From Pseudomonas fluorescens (lineage in GTDB: Bacteria; Pseudomonadota; Gammaproteobacteria; Pseudomonadales; Pseudomonadaceae): a DNA stretch of 64,000 nucleotides. The notes beneath the pieces were generated by a model. That model did not search any database. It was not told the origin of the DNA and saw only the letters and a list, made by a program, of their open reading frames with translations. The stretch spans positions 62,001 through 126,000 of the forward strand of contig NZ_CABVIX010000002.1 of the NCBI RefSeq assembly GCF_902498185.1, in the 5' to 3' direction. A program made the position numbers and the translations under genes. Position 1 is the stretch's first letter. Each line of letters starts with the position of its first letter. Shown here in pieces: positions 38,564-50,678 of this stretch.

Positions 38564-39451
38564 ATGTTCGACTGGAATGATCTGCGGTTTTTCCTCGAGT
38601 TGCAGCGCAGCGGCCGACTCCTTTCGGCAGCCAAGCGTCTCAACACCACCCACAGCACCGTCGCCCGACATATCGAGAATATCGAGCAAAGTCTGGGCAC
38701 GGCCCTCTTTGTCCAGCACGCTCAGGGATACGAGTTGACGCCAGCAGGCCAGGCGCTGTTGAAGCATGCCGAGGCCATGGAGAACGTCGCCTTGCTGGCG
38801 CAGGAGGAAATCACTCAGGCCATAACGCCGCTGGGCAAGATCCGCCTCGGCGTGACCGAGGGCATTGGCATCATGTTCTTTACGCCACGTATGAGCGCGT
38901 TGTTCGAGCGCTACCCAGGGCTGGAAGTAGAGCTGGTGGCGGTGCCGCGTTTCGTCAGCATTCTCAATCGTGAGGCCGAAATCAGTATTCACCTGGAGCG
39001 GCCCAACGCTGATCTGCTGATCACTCGCAAGCTCACCGACTACCGCCTGGCGCTGTACGCCAGCCGTGAATATCTGGCAAAGGCTCCAGCGTTGGAGCAG
39101 CGCGAGGACCTGGCACGGCACAGCTGGATCGGCTACGTCGATGACCTGCTGTTCAGTCAGGAACTGCTGTTTCTCAACAGCTTCTGCCGAACGCCGAGCG
39201 TGGCGTTTCGCAGCACCAGCGTGATCGCCCAGCAGCAGGCGGCGAGGGCAGGGTTGGGCATCGCGGTGCTGCCCAACTACATGGCCCGGCATGACCCGCA
39301 ACTGGCGCGGGTGCTGCCCAGCGAGACGATCCAGCGCAGCTACTGGATCTGCACGCGCCGGGAGCTTCACAAGTCGGTCCGTTTGCGTGTGGTCTGGGAC
39401 TACCTGATTGCTCTGTGTGCCCAAGAGCAGGCCGTCCTTCTCGCAGAGTGA
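38564..39451 (+). CDS. LysR-type transcriptional regulator
   Basis: 295 residues: winged helix-turn-helix at about 1-60 (SGRLLSAAKRLNTTHSTVARHIENIEQSLG) and an effector-binding domain. It is divergent from the GMC gene across 137 bp, so it probably controls GMC-MHS transporter expression and its own. AAGGAAAAGC precedes the ATG. It is convergent with the TauE/SafE gene, 2 bp apart. Confidence 0.88.
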   Translation: MFDWNDLRFFLELQRSGRLLSAAKRLNTTHSTVARHIENIEQSLGTALFVQHAQGYELTPAGQALLKHAEAMENVALLAQEEITQAITPLGKIRLGVTEGIGIMFFTPRMSALFERYPGLEVELVAVPRFVSILNREAEISIHLERPNADLLITRKLTDYRLALYASREYLAKAPALEQREDLARHSWIGYVDDLLFSQELLFLNSFCRTPSVAFRSTSVIAQQQAARAGLGIAVLPNYMARHDPQLARVLPSETIQRSYWICTRRELHKSVRLRVVWDYLIALCAQEQAVLLAE

Positions 39452-39453
39452 CT

Positions 39454-40260
39454 TCAGCCAAGCAGGACCTTGCCAACCAGCAACAAAGCGGCAGCAAGGC
39501 CACTGAAGGCAAACAGCTGCTGAAGCCGCGGGCCCGCCAGCTTGATGGACAGCGGGCGCGCCAGCAGCAGGCCCAGCACGGCGCCTGCGGCGAAAGGCGC
39601 GCCGACCTCCCACTGCATGGCGCCTACCAGGCTGGCCGTGATCACACTACCGGTCGAGACCAGGGCAATCACGGCCAGTGAAGTTGCAACGATGCTCCTC
39701 ATCTCCAGATTGGTGTAGCGATTCAACGCCGGGATGATCACGAAACCGCCGCCCACGCCGAGCAGCCCGGACATGAGGCCTGACAAGAGGCCCGTACAGG
39801 CCAGCGCGCGAGCGCAGGGCAGGGTCCAACGCAACCTTCCTTGCTGCGGGTTCAATACACATGGCATGAGGTGGCGAGGTCCGCAGGGCGATTCACCGTG
39901 AAGCTCCCGAATGGACTTGCGCCACATGCGCAGGCAGGCATACGCGAGCACCGTCGAGAACAGCAGCATGAGCGGAGCATTAGGTAAACGATGAGCCAGC
40001 AACAGCCCGAAGGGCGACGCCGCAACTCCAATCAGCGCAACAAACAGTGCAGCGCGATAACGCACCACCCCCTGACGCAGGCCCAGCAAGGCTCCCACCG
40101 ATGCTGCCAGGCCAACTGCGAGCAGACCAATCGGGGCGGCTTGGACTATGGGCAAGCCCAGCCCGAAGACCAGCAGGGGCACCGCAAGTATCCCGCCGCC
40201 AGCACCTGTCAGTGCTAGTACAGCGCCGATGATCATGCCCAGCAACACCTCAACAATCAT
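39454..40260 (-). CDS. TauE/SafE family sulfite/organosulfonate exporter-like permease
   Basis: 268-residue inner-membrane protein with about eight hydrophobic helices. The family pattern GAVLALTGAGGGILAVPLL near the N-terminus is mirrored by LLGVGGGFVIIPALN in the second half, as in TauE/SafE proteins. It starts 15 bases after the metallo-beta-lactamase gene on the same strand. That pairing is common in sulfide/persulfide detoxification loci, where such permeases are proposed to export sulfite. Confidence 0.88.
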   Translation of the reverse strand: MIVEVLLGMIIGAVLALTGAGGGILAVPLLVFGLGLPIVQAAPIGLLAVGLAASVGALLGLRQGVVRYRAALFVALIGVAASPFGLLLAHRLPNAPLMLLFSTVLAYACLRMWRKSIRELHGESPCGPRHLMPCVLNPQQGRLRWTLPCARALACTGLLSGLMSGLLGVGGGFVIIPALNRYTNLEMRSIVATSLAVIALVSTGSVITASLVGAMQWEVGAPFAAGAVLGLLLARPLSIKLAGPRLQQLFAFSGLAAALLLVGKVLLG

Positions 40261-40275
40261 GCAGACATTTTTCCA

Positions 40276-41160
40276 TCAAAGCACATTCAGTGGGATTTTC
40301 AGGTAACGCACGCCGTTGGCTTCAGGCTCAGGTAACTGACCACTGCGCATGTTGACCTGCACCGAGGGCAGAATCAGCACAGGCATGTCCAAGGTAGCGT
40401 CACGCGCCTCGCGCATGGCTACAAAACTGTCTTCGCTGACACCCTCATGGATGTGGATATTGCCCGCGCGCTGCTCGGCAACGGTCGTCACAAATCGCAT
40501 CTCGCGGCCACCTGGCAGATAGTCATGGCACATGAACAGCTGGGTATCGCAGGGGAGGGCGAGGATACGCTGGATAGAGCGATACAGCGTGCGGGCGTCG
40601 GCACCCGGAAAGTCACAACGCGCGGTGCCGTAGTCAGGCATGAACAGGGTATCGCCGACAAAAGCGGCGTGCTCGCCAGCGTCTTCCACCAGATACGTCA
40701 TGCAGGCCGGCGTATGACCGGGAGTATGCAGGGCACGGACTTGAAGGGTACCGATACTGAATGTCTGGTCGTCGTCGAACAAGACATCGAACTGGCTTCC
40801 ATCGCGAGCAAACCCTACCTCGGCATTGAACAGCGCTCCGAAAACCTTCTGCACCTGGGTGATACGGCTGCCGATGGCTATCTCACCGCCCAGCTTAGAC
40901 TTCAGGTAAGCGCCGGCCGACAGGTGATCGGCATGCACATGTGTCTCCAGAATCCACTGCACTTCGCCGTCCAACTCCTTGACCCGTTCGATCAGGCTGT
41001 CTGCGCAGACGGTGTCGGTGCGACCGGACTTGGCATCGAAGCCGAGCACACTGTCGATAAGCGCACACTGCTTCGAGGCACGGTCCATGACCAGGTAGCT
41101 GATGGTAGAGGTCGCCTTGTCAAACAGGGCTTCAACCTGCATGTTGCGGCCGATGTTCAT
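40276..41160 (-). CDS. Metallo-beta-lactamase fold hydrolase, persulfide-dioxygenase-like
   Basis: 294-residue cytosolic metalloprotein with THVHADH at residues 73-79 (the HxHxDH motif), a later TPGHTPACMTY block with a ligand His, and GDTLFMPDYG with the bridging Asp. The pattern resembles Blh/ETHE1-type persulfide dioxygenases, which oxidise glutathione persulfide to sulfite. Start at 41160 has AAGGAG eight bases upstream; ATG 41142 is possible. It is followed by the TauE gene. No ArsR-type BigR gene is adjacent, so regulation is not apparent. Confidence 0.85.
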   Translation of the reverse strand: MNIGRNMQVEALFDKATSTISYLVMDRASKQCALIDSVLGFDAKSGRTDTVCADSLIERVKELDGEVQWILETHVHADHLSAGAYLKSKLGGEIAIGSRITQVQKVFGALFNAEVGFARDGSQFDVLFDDDQTFSIGTLQVRALHTPGHTPACMTYLVEDAGEHAAFVGDTLFMPDYGTARCDFPGADARTLYRSIQRILALPCDTQLFMCHDYLPGGREMRFVTTVAEQRAGNIHIHEGVSEDSFVAMREARDATLDMPVLILPSVQVNMRSGQLPEPEANGVRYLKIPLNVL

Positions 41161-41281
41161 TGCCAGTCTCCTTGTTGTACCTGACTCCAGTCTAGTGCCT
41201 CGGCCTGTTGAAAGCGGTCGTTCGAGACTGCCGGGTTATAGGGATACACGCCATGACCTACATCAGGTAAAGCTACTGAAC
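41161..41281. other. Promoter-bearing gap upstream of the persulfide-dioxygenase-like gene
   Basis: About 120 bp with no open frame, holding the minus-strand promoter of the gene ending at 40276. I see a CTAGACT-like -10 candidate near 41191-41197 on the minus strand but no convincing -35. Confidence 0.3.
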
Positions 41282-41282
41282 G

Positions 41283-41307
41283 AAAAACCCCGGCCGGGGC
41301 CGGGGTT
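41283..41307 (-). terminator. Intrinsic terminator of gyrB
   Basis: On the minus strand AACCCCGGCC pairs with GGCCGGGGTT (41286-41295 with 41298-41307), ending in a TTTTTCG tract. It lies 21 bp beyond the gyrB stop and ends the dnaA-dnaN-recF-gyrB transcripts. Confidence 0.85.
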
Positions 41308-41328
41308 GCGTTTCAACAGCGCTGCTTG

Positions 41329-44857
<3,529 letters not shown>

Positions 44858-44869
44858 CGAGGCTCGGCT

Positions 44870-45973
44870 TTACAGGCGCATCGGCATGACAACGTAAGCA
44901 GAGTCATCATTGCCGGCTTCCTGTAGCAGCGCACTGCTATTGGAGTCAGACAGGATCAAGCGAACCTGCTCCGTCGTCATGACACCCAGGACATCCAGCA
45001 AGTAGCTGACGTTGAAACCGATTTCCAACGACCCGCCGTTGTAGTCGACGCCGATCTCTTCTTCTGCCTCTTCCTGTTCGGGGTTGTTCGCCTGGATCTT
45101 CAACTGGCTTGCGGCGAGCTGGAGACGAATACCACGATACTTCTCGTTGGAGAGAATAGCAGTCCGGCTGAACGCTTCGCGCAACGCTTGCCGATCGCCA
45201 ATCACCAACTTGTCGCCACCTTTGGGGAGGACGCGTTCGTAGTCAGGGAACTTGCCATCTACCAGCTTGGAGGTAAAGGTGAACTCGCCAGTGGTCGCAC
45301 GGATATGGTGTTGACCCAGGACGATGCTGACCATGCCTTCTGGATCGGTCAGCAGTCGAGCCAATTCAAGGATACCCTTGCGTGGAACAATCACCTGATG
45401 ACGGTCGGCCTGACCGATAGCCGCCTGCATCGAGCACATGGCAAGGCGGTGGCCGTCAGTAGCCACGGCGCGCAGGGTATCGGTCGAAACCTCCAGCAGC
45501 ATACCGTTGAGGTAGTAGCGCACATCCTGCTGCGCCATGGCGAAACTGGTGCGTTCGATCAGGCGGCGCAGTCTGCTCTGCTCCAGACTACAGGTCAGCG
45601 AACCCGGGCCTTCTTCAACCGTAGGGAAGTCATTGGCTGGCAGCGTCGACAGGGTGAAGCGACTACGTCCGGCCTTGACCACCAGCTTTTGCTCATCAAG
45701 CTTGATGTCGATCAGTACATCGCTGGGCAGGCTCTTGCAAATGTCCATGAGCTTGCGCGCAGGCACGGTAATCTCGCCTGGCTCGGCCGGCTCTTCGAGC
45801 TGTACGCGGCCTACCAGTTCGACTTCCAAGTCCGTACCCGTCAGCGATAACTGCTGGCCTTGCACGACCAGCAGCACATTGGACAGTACCGGCAAGGTCT
45901 GACGTCGCTCTACGACGCCTGCGACCAGTTGCAGGGGTTTCAACAGGGCTTCGCGTTGAATGGTGAAATGCAT
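44870..45973 (-). CDS. dnaN: DNA polymerase III sliding clamp (beta subunit)
   Basis: 367-residue clamp protein built of three similar domains; it dimerises around DNA and tethers polymerase. The start MHFTIQREALLKPLQLVAGVVERRQTLPVL and the C-terminal VVMPMRL that forms the peptide pocket are typical. AAGGGACTAGACC precedes the ATG. It is 41 bp downstream of dnaA. Confidence 0.99.
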   Translation of the reverse strand: MHFTIQREALLKPLQLVAGVVERRQTLPVLSNVLLVVQGQQLSLTGTDLEVELVGRVQLEEPAEPGEITVPARKLMDICKSLPSDVLIDIKLDEQKLVVKAGRSRFTLSTLPANDFPTVEEGPGSLTCSLEQSRLRRLIERTSFAMAQQDVRYYLNGMLLEVSTDTLRAVATDGHRLAMCSMQAAIGQADRHQVIVPRKGILELARLLTDPEGMVSIVLGQHHIRATTGEFTFTSKLVDGKFPDYERVLPKGGDKLVIGDRQALREAFSRTAILSNEKYRGIRLQLAASQLKIQANNPEQEEAEEEIGVDYNGGSLEIGFNVSYLLDVLGVMTTEQVRLILSDSNSSALLQEAGNDDSAYVVMPMRL

Positions 45974-46014
45974 GGTCTAGTCCCTTGCTTTCATAAAGGG
46001 TGCGCCGACGCCCA

Positions 46015-47532
46015 TCAAGTCGTGAGCGTGCGCAGCAGGTTCTTGTAGTCCTCGCGGATGTCCGCGTCGGACTCCTTGAGTTCGTTGATCTTGCGGCAGG
46101 CGTGCAGAACGGTCGTATGGTCCCGGCCTCCAAACACATCGCCGATTTCAGGCAGGCTGTGGTTGGTGAGCTCCTTGGACAACGCCATGGCAACCTGACG
46201 CGGCCGGGCCACCGAGCGAGACCGTCGCTTGGACAGCAGATCGGAAATCTTGATCTTGTAGTACTCAGCGACGGTACGCTGAATGTTATCCACACTCACC
46301 AGCTTGTCCTGCAACGCCAGCAGGTCCTTGAGAGACTCGCGAATCAGCTCGATCGTGATATCGCGGCCCATGAAGTGAGAGTGCGCGATCACACGCTTCA
46401 AGGCACCTTCAAGCTCACGCACGTTGGACCGAATGCGCTGGGCAATGAAAAATGCAGCGTCGTGGGGCAGATCGACCTTGGCCTGGTCGGCCTTCTTCAT
46501 GAGGATCGCCACGCGAGTCTCAAGCTCTGGCGGCTCTACCGCCACTGTAAGGCCCCAGCCGAAGCGCGATTTCAAACGCTCCTCCAGGCCTTCGATTTCC
46601 TTCGGATAGCGGTCGCTGGTCAGAATCACCTGCTGGCCGCCTTCAAGCAAGGCATTGAAAGTGTGGAAAAACTCTTCCTGCGAACGCTCTTTACGCGCGA
46701 AGAACTGGATGTCATCGATCAGCAACGCGTCCACCGAGCGGTAGAAGCGCTTGAATTCGTTGATTGCGTTCAGCTGCAGCGCCTTGACCATATCGGCCAC
46801 GAAACGCTCTGAATGAAGGTACACCACCTTGGCGTTTGGGTTCTTCTTCAGCAGATGGTTACCAACAGCATGCATCAAGTGCGTTTTACCCAGGCCTACG
46901 CCGCCATAAAGGAAAAGCGGGTTGTAGCCATGCTTAGGGTTATCCGCCACCTGCCAGGCAGCTGCCCTGGCCAGCTGGTTGGATTTACCCTCGACAAACG
47001 TCTCGAAGGTAAAGGTCCGGTTGAGATAACTGGTGTGCTTGAGCGCACCCTCTACCTGCACGGTGCGCTGTTCGGCACGGCTGGCTGCAACAGGCGCAGG
47101 CGATGAATCTCCCATGGCGTCGAAGCTCTCACGCGAAGGTGCTTGCTCGATCACGCTAGCGGGTACAGCCGCGGCAACCTGAGACACGACCGGTTCGCTG
47201 GGGGAGGCCACTTGCGCGGCTTGCGCCTGGGAGGCCGCCATGGCGGCGCTCACCGGGGCAGTAGGCGCAGCGCGCGCTGCCGAACTGCGGCGGCTGCCTA
47301 TTAACAAGGAAAGCGCGGGCGCCATGCCGTTGCCTTTCTCGCCCAAGAGCTCGAGAAGCCGGCCGAGGTACTTTTCGTTGACCCAGTCGAGAACGAAACG
47401 GTTGGGCGCATAGACGCGCAACTCGTTGCCTTCGGCTTCGACCTGTAGCGGACGGATCCAGGTGTTGAATTGCTGGGCAGGCAGCTCATCGCGCAAAAGC
47501 TCCACGCACTGCTGCCAAAGTTCCACTGACAC
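46015..47532 (-). CDS. dnaA: Chromosomal replication initiator DnaA
   Basis: 505-residue AAA+ initiator. Domain I (1-90, [28 protein letters not shown]) is followed by an Ala/Pro/Ser-rich linker, the AAA+ domain with Walker [14 protein letters not shown] and Walker [10 protein letters not shown], and the C-terminal domain IV with the DnaA-box reader [15 protein letters not shown]. The start is a GTG at 47532, preceded by AGGGGATATCC; longer upstream frames lack this. It reads away from the origin at 47533-48000. Confidence 0.99.
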   Translation of the reverse strand: MSVELWQQCVELLRDELPAQQFNTWIRPLQVEAEGNELRVYAPNRFVLDWVNEKYLGRLLELLGEKGNGMAPALSLLIGSRRSSAARAAPTAPVSAAMAASQAQAAQVASPSEPVVSQVAAAVPASVIEQAPSRESFDAMGDSSPAPVAASRAEQRTVQVEGALKHTSYLNRTFTFETFVEGKSNQLARAAAWQVADNPKHGYNPLFLYGGVGLGKTHLMHAVGNHLLKKNPNAKVVYLHSERFVADMVKALQLNAINEFKRFYRSVDALLIDDIQFFARKERSQEEFFHTFNALLEGGQQVILTSDRYPKEIEGLEERLKSRFGWGLTVAVEPPELETRVAILMKKADQAKVDLPHDAAFFIAQRIRSNVRELEGALKRVIAHSHFMGRDITIELIRESLKDLLALQDKLVSVDNIQRTVAEYYKIKISDLLSKRRSRSVARPRQVAMALSKELTNHSLPEIGDVFGGRDHTTVLHACRKINELKESDADIREDYKNLLRTLTT

Positions 47533-47578
47533 GGATATCCCCTGAGTTTGAAAGCCGGTGAGGCAAAAACAAGCAGCC

Positions 47579-47607
47579 ATTGTACCGAGCGCACGCGCAG
47601 TTATCCA
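47579..47607 (-). promoter_or_regulatory. Candidate dnaA promoter overlapping a DnaA box
   Basis: On the minus strand the -10 TACAAT (47579-47584) and a -35-like TGGATA (47602-47607) are 17 bases apart. The -35 is part of the perfect DnaA box at 47601-47609, so DnaA binding would compete with RNA polymerase. Transcription would start near 47572, 40 bases before the GTG. Confidence 0.6.
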
Positions 47608-47887
47608 CATGCAGGTAAGACTTGAAGTACGACAAATCAGCAATTTAGCGTCTAAAACGACCTCGGCCACATGTGCATAAGCTCTGTGGATAACCGCGCA
47701 TGAGCTCTATGCACAACCCTGCCTTGAAGTCTGTGGATAACACCCCTGTGGATAAGGTACGATTTGATCCACAGCTTTTCCGAAGGCCCAGCACAGCCGG
47801 AGCACCTGTTACCGACAGGGTTTTGGTTCTCTGTACAGCACGCATCCTATGGCCTGTGGAGATCTATCCACAGAAAGTTGTCCACAT

Positions 47888-47950
47888 AAGCTTTATAAGA
47901 TCTTCAAAAAAGCTTTATAAAATCCTTCTTTCTTTTTTCTATATTTATTC
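47888..47950. other. oriC AT-rich unwinding region with direct repeats
   Basis: AAGCTTTATAA occurs twice, at 47888-47898 and 47910-47920, 22 bp apart, followed by a pyrimidine-rich tract TCCTTCTTTCTTTTTTC. These resemble the 13-mer repeats of a DNA unwinding element adjacent to the DnaA boxes. A very similar block occurs at 52449-52486. Confidence 0.8.
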
Positions 47951-48027
47951 GCCCGTATGACCGTCGACAGCTCGTCGAGCCTGCCTGTCGATTCACGTCA
48001 ATCGATAAAGGAAACGCTGGTTGGAAA

Positions 48028-48056
48028 TTGACCTATCGTCTTGCTTTCTCTAGAAT
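48028..48056 (+). promoter_or_regulatory. rpmH sigma-70 promoter
   Basis: TTGACC (48028-48033) and TAGAAT (48051-48056) are separated by 17 bases, a near-consensus promoter. The leader to the rpmH ATG is about 53 bases and holds an ACGGG...CCCGT hairpin (48071-48093). Confidence 0.85.
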
Positions 48057-48116
48057 CGCCGATCTCTTAAAACGGGGGCCATTCCGGCCCGTTGTCGACG
48101 AACCAGGTAACACGCC

Positions 48117-48251
48117 ATGAAACGTACTTTCCAACCAAGCACCATCAAGCGCGCGCGCACTCACGGTTTCCGTGCCCGTATGGCTACCAAGAACGGCCGC
48201 GCCGTACTGTCGCGTCGTCGTGCCAAAGGCCGTAAGCGTCTGGCCATTTGA
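48117..48251 (+). CDS. rpmH: 50S ribosomal protein L34
   Basis: 44-residue, highly basic protein ([20 protein letters not shown]..., ending GRKRLAI) of the large ribosomal subunit. It begins the rpmH-rnpA-yidD-yidC operon. A SD-like CAGG lies about 10 bases upstream. rnpA begins 13 bases after its stop. Confidence 0.99.
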   Translation: MKRTFQPSTIKRARTHGFRARMATKNGRAVLSRRRAKGRKRLAI

Positions 48252-48264
48252 TTTTTCGGCACAG

Positions 48265-48669
48265 GTGGTGAGTCAGGACTTCAGTCGGGATAAGCGTCTG
48301 CTTACACCCCGGCATTTCAAAGCGGTCTTCGACTCCCCAACCGGCAAGGTTCCAGGGAAAAACCTGCTTATCCTTGCCCGCGAGAACGGTTTTGATCACC
48401 CCCGCCTGGGCCTGGTGATCGGCAAGAAGAGCGTCAAGCTCTCCGTTCAACGCAATCGCCTTAAACGTTTGATGCGCGATTCCTTTCGCCTGCACCAGCA
48501 AATGCTTGCCGGTTGGGATATCGTGATCGTCGCGCGCAAGGGGTTGGGCGAGATTGAAAACCCAGAATTGCACCAACATTTTGGCAAGCTCTGGAAGCGG
48601 CTCGCACGCAGTCGGCCTTCTCCAGCGGTTAACGCCGATTCTGCAGGGGTAGACAGTCACGATGCGTAA
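48265..48669 (+). CDS. rnpA: Ribonuclease P protein component
   Basis: 134-residue protein subunit that helps the RNase P RNA bind pre-tRNA. The RNR motif region [22 protein letters not shown] is present. The start is a GTG at 48265 ([18 protein letters not shown]), as remembered for P. putida RnpA, also 134 residues long; longer upstream frames overlap rpmH. The 3' end overlaps yidD by 8 bases. Confidence 0.97.
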   Translation: MVSQDFSRDKRLLTPRHFKAVFDSPTGKVPGKNLLILARENGFDHPRLGLVIGKKSVKLSVQRNRLKRLMRDSFRLHQQMLAGWDIVIVARKGLGEIENPELHQHFGKLWKRLARSRPSPAVNADSAGVDSHDA

Positions 48670-48907
48670 ACTGGCACTCGTTCCGATCCAGTTTTACCGT
48701 TATGCCATTAGTCCACTGATGGCCAGTCACTGTCGTTTCTACCCCAGCTGCTCCTGTTACGCCCAAGAAGCCATCGAATCGCATGGCCTTCTGCGTGGCG
48801 GGTGGCTAGCCGTTCGTCGCCTGGGGCGTTGCCATCCGTGGAACGCGGGCGGTTTCGATCCGGCTCCGCCAGCTCCTTCCTCCCGAAATTCTTCGATAGC
48901 CGAGTAA
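48662..48907 (+). CDS. yidD: Membrane protein insertion efficiency factor YidD
   Basis: 81 residues with the family core [32 protein letters not shown] containing three Cys, and the [16 protein letters not shown] block. It is a small inner-membrane-associated protein aiding YidC/Sec insertion. The ATG overlaps the end of rnpA, and yidC starts 3 bases after its stop. Confidence 0.95.
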   Translation: MRKLALVPIQFYRYAISPLMASHCRFYPSCSCYAQEAIESHGLLRGGWLAVRRLGRCHPWNAGGFDPAPPAPSSRNSSIAE

Positions 48908-48909
48908 TC

Positions 48910-50592
48910 ATGGATATTAAACGCACGATCCTGATCGTCGCCCTGGCAATCGTGTCCTACGTCATGGTCCTCAAATGGAACCAGGACTATGGACAGGCTG
49001 CCCTGCCGACTCAGCATGCTGCCGCCAGCAATGGTGCCCCGGCACTGCCGGACACCGCGCGGGCCGGCAATTCCGGTGCAAATGCCGATGTGCCTAGCAC
49101 CAATGCTGATTCCAGCCCAGCGGAGCTTGCGCCAGTTGCCGTAAGCAAGGACCTGATCCGGATCAAGACCGATGTCCTGGACTTGGCTATCGACCCTGTC
49201 GGCGGTGATATCGTCCAGCTGAACCTGCCCAAGTACCCACGCCGCCAGGATCATCCGGACATTCCGTTCCAGTTGTTCGACAACGGTAATGAGCGTACCT
49301 ATCTGGCGCAAAGCGGTCTGACCGGCGCCAACGGTCCGGATGCCCGATCCAGTGGCCGGCCGCTATACGCCGCCGAGCAGCGCAGCTATCAACTGGCCGA
49401 TGGTCAGGAGCAGCTGGTCGTCGACCTGAAGTTCAGCGACAACGGGGTCAACTACATCAAGCGCTTTGCCTTCAAGCGCGGTGAATATGACCTGTCCGTG
49501 TCGTATCTGATCGACAACCAGAGTGGCCAGGCCTGGAGCGGTAACCTGTTTGCCCAGCTCAAGCGTGATGCCAGCTCTGATCCGTCGTCGAGCACCGCCA
49601 CTGGCACCGCCACCTACCTCGGCGCGGCCCTGTGGACAAGTTCGGAGCCGTACAAGAAGGTGTCCATGAAGGACATCGACAAAGGTAGTCTGAAAGAAAA
49701 TGTGTCCGGCGGCTGGGTCGCATGGTTGCAGCACTACTTCGTGACCGCCTGGATCCCGAAAAGCTCGGATAACAACGTCGTCCAGACACGCAAGGACAGC
49801 CAGGGCAACTACATCATCGGCTTTACCGGTCCAGCGCTGAACGTAGCGCCAGGCGCCACGGCCGAAACCAGCGCCATGCTGTACGCCGGTCCGAAAAGCC
49901 AGGACAAGCTGAAAGAGTTGTCCCCAGGCCTGGAATTGACCGTCGACTACGGCATTCTCTGGTTCATTGCCCAGCCGATTTTCTGGCTGCTACAACATAT
50001 CCACAGCCTGCTCGGTAACTGGGGCTGGTCGATCATCGTTCTGACGATGCTCATCAAAGGCCTGTTCTTCCCGCTGTCGGCTGCCAGCTACCGCTCCATG
50101 GCGCGCATGCGTGCCGTTGCACCGAAGCTCGCTTCGCTCAAGGAGCAGTTCGGTGACGATCGCCAGAAGATGTCCCAGGCGATGATGGAGCTGTACAAGA
50201 AAGAGAAGATCAACCCACTGGGTGGCTGCCTGCCGATCCTCGTGCAGATGCCGGTGTTCCTGGCGCTGTACTGGGTACTGCTGGAAAGCGTCGAGATGCG
50301 TCAGGCTCCTTGGATGTTCTGGATCACCGACCTGTCGATCAAGGATCCGTTCTTCATCCTGCCGATCATCATGGGCGCGACCATGTTCATCCAGCAGCGT
50401 CTGAACCCGACTCCACCGGATCCGATGCAAGCCAAGGTGATGAAGCTGATGCCGATCATCTTCACCTTCTTCTTCCTGTGGTTCCCGGCTGGTCTGGTGC
50501 TGTACTGGGTTGTGAACAACTGCCTGTCGATCACTCAGCAGTGGTACATCACCCGCGGTATCGTGGGAGCCAGTAAAAAAGCTTCTGCGTGA
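48910..50592 (+). CDS. yidC: Membrane protein insertase YidC
   Basis: 560-residue inner-membrane insertase. An N-terminal signal anchor (ILIVALAIVSYVMVLKW) is followed by a large periplasmic beta-sandwich domain (about 60-345) and the C-terminal five-helix Oxa1 core, with the conserved hydrophilic-groove Arg in YRSMARMRAVAPKL. ATG 48910 (MDIKRTILIV) is the family start; a longer upstream frame reads through yidD. A strong terminator follows. Confidence 0.98.
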   Translation: MDIKRTILIVALAIVSYVMVLKWNQDYGQAALPTQHAAASNGAPALPDTARAGNSGANADVPSTNADSSPAELAPVAVSKDLIRIKTDVLDLAIDPVGGDIVQLNLPKYPRRQDHPDIPFQLFDNGNERTYLAQSGLTGANGPDARSSGRPLYAAEQRSYQLADGQEQLVVDLKFSDNGVNYIKRFAFKRGEYDLSVSYLIDNQSGQAWSGNLFAQLKRDASSDPSSSTATGTATYLGAALWTSSEPYKKVSMKDIDKGSLKENVSGGWVAWLQHYFVTAWIPKSSDNNVVQTRKDSQGNYIIGFTGPALNVAPGATAETSAMLYAGPKSQDKLKELSPGLELTVDYGILWFIAQPIFWLLQHIHSLLGNWGWSIIVLTMLIKGLFFPLSAASYRSMARMRAVAPKLASLKEQFGDDRQKMSQAMMELYKKEKINPLGGCLPILVQMPVFLALYWVLLESVEMRQAPWMFWITDLSIKDPFFILPIIMGATMFIQQRLNPTPPDPMQAKVMKLMPIIFTFFFLWFPAGLVLYWVVNNCLSITQQWYITRGIVGASKKASA

Positions 50593-50620
50593 CGGGCTGA
50601 TCCACTAGCCTGTGTATAAA

Positions 50621-50645
50621 AACGCCCCCTAGTGGGGCGTTTTTG
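50621..50645 (+). terminator. Intrinsic terminator of the rpmH-yidC operon
   Basis: AACGCCCC (50621-50628) pairs with GGGGCGTT (50634-50641), loop CTAGT, followed by TTT. It lies 28 bp after the yidC stop and 34 bp before mnmE. Confidence 0.9.
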
Positions 50646-50678
50646 CTATCTGTCGTTTTATTTGTTGAGGCATCCAGC

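Larger units (their letters stand above)
47533..48027. other. oriC: Chromosomal replication origin oriC (dnaA-rpmH region)
   Basis: AT-rich intergenic segment with perfect DnaA boxes TTATCCACA at 47601-47609 (plus) and TGTGGATAA at 47685-47693, 47732-47740 and 47747-47755 (minus orientation). One-mismatch boxes lie at 47672-47680 (TGTGCATAA), 47765-47773 (TGATCCACA), 47864-47872 (CTATCCACA) and 47878-47886 (TTGTCCACA). They are followed by an AT-rich unwinding region at 47888-47950. This is the standard Pseudomonas origin position. Confidence 0.95.

Noticed and set aside
41190..41220. MerR-type dyad upstream of the persulfide-dioxygenase-like gene
   Set aside because: The ACTCCAGTCTAGT sequence is only symmetrical at its outer three bases and no MerR gene is near.
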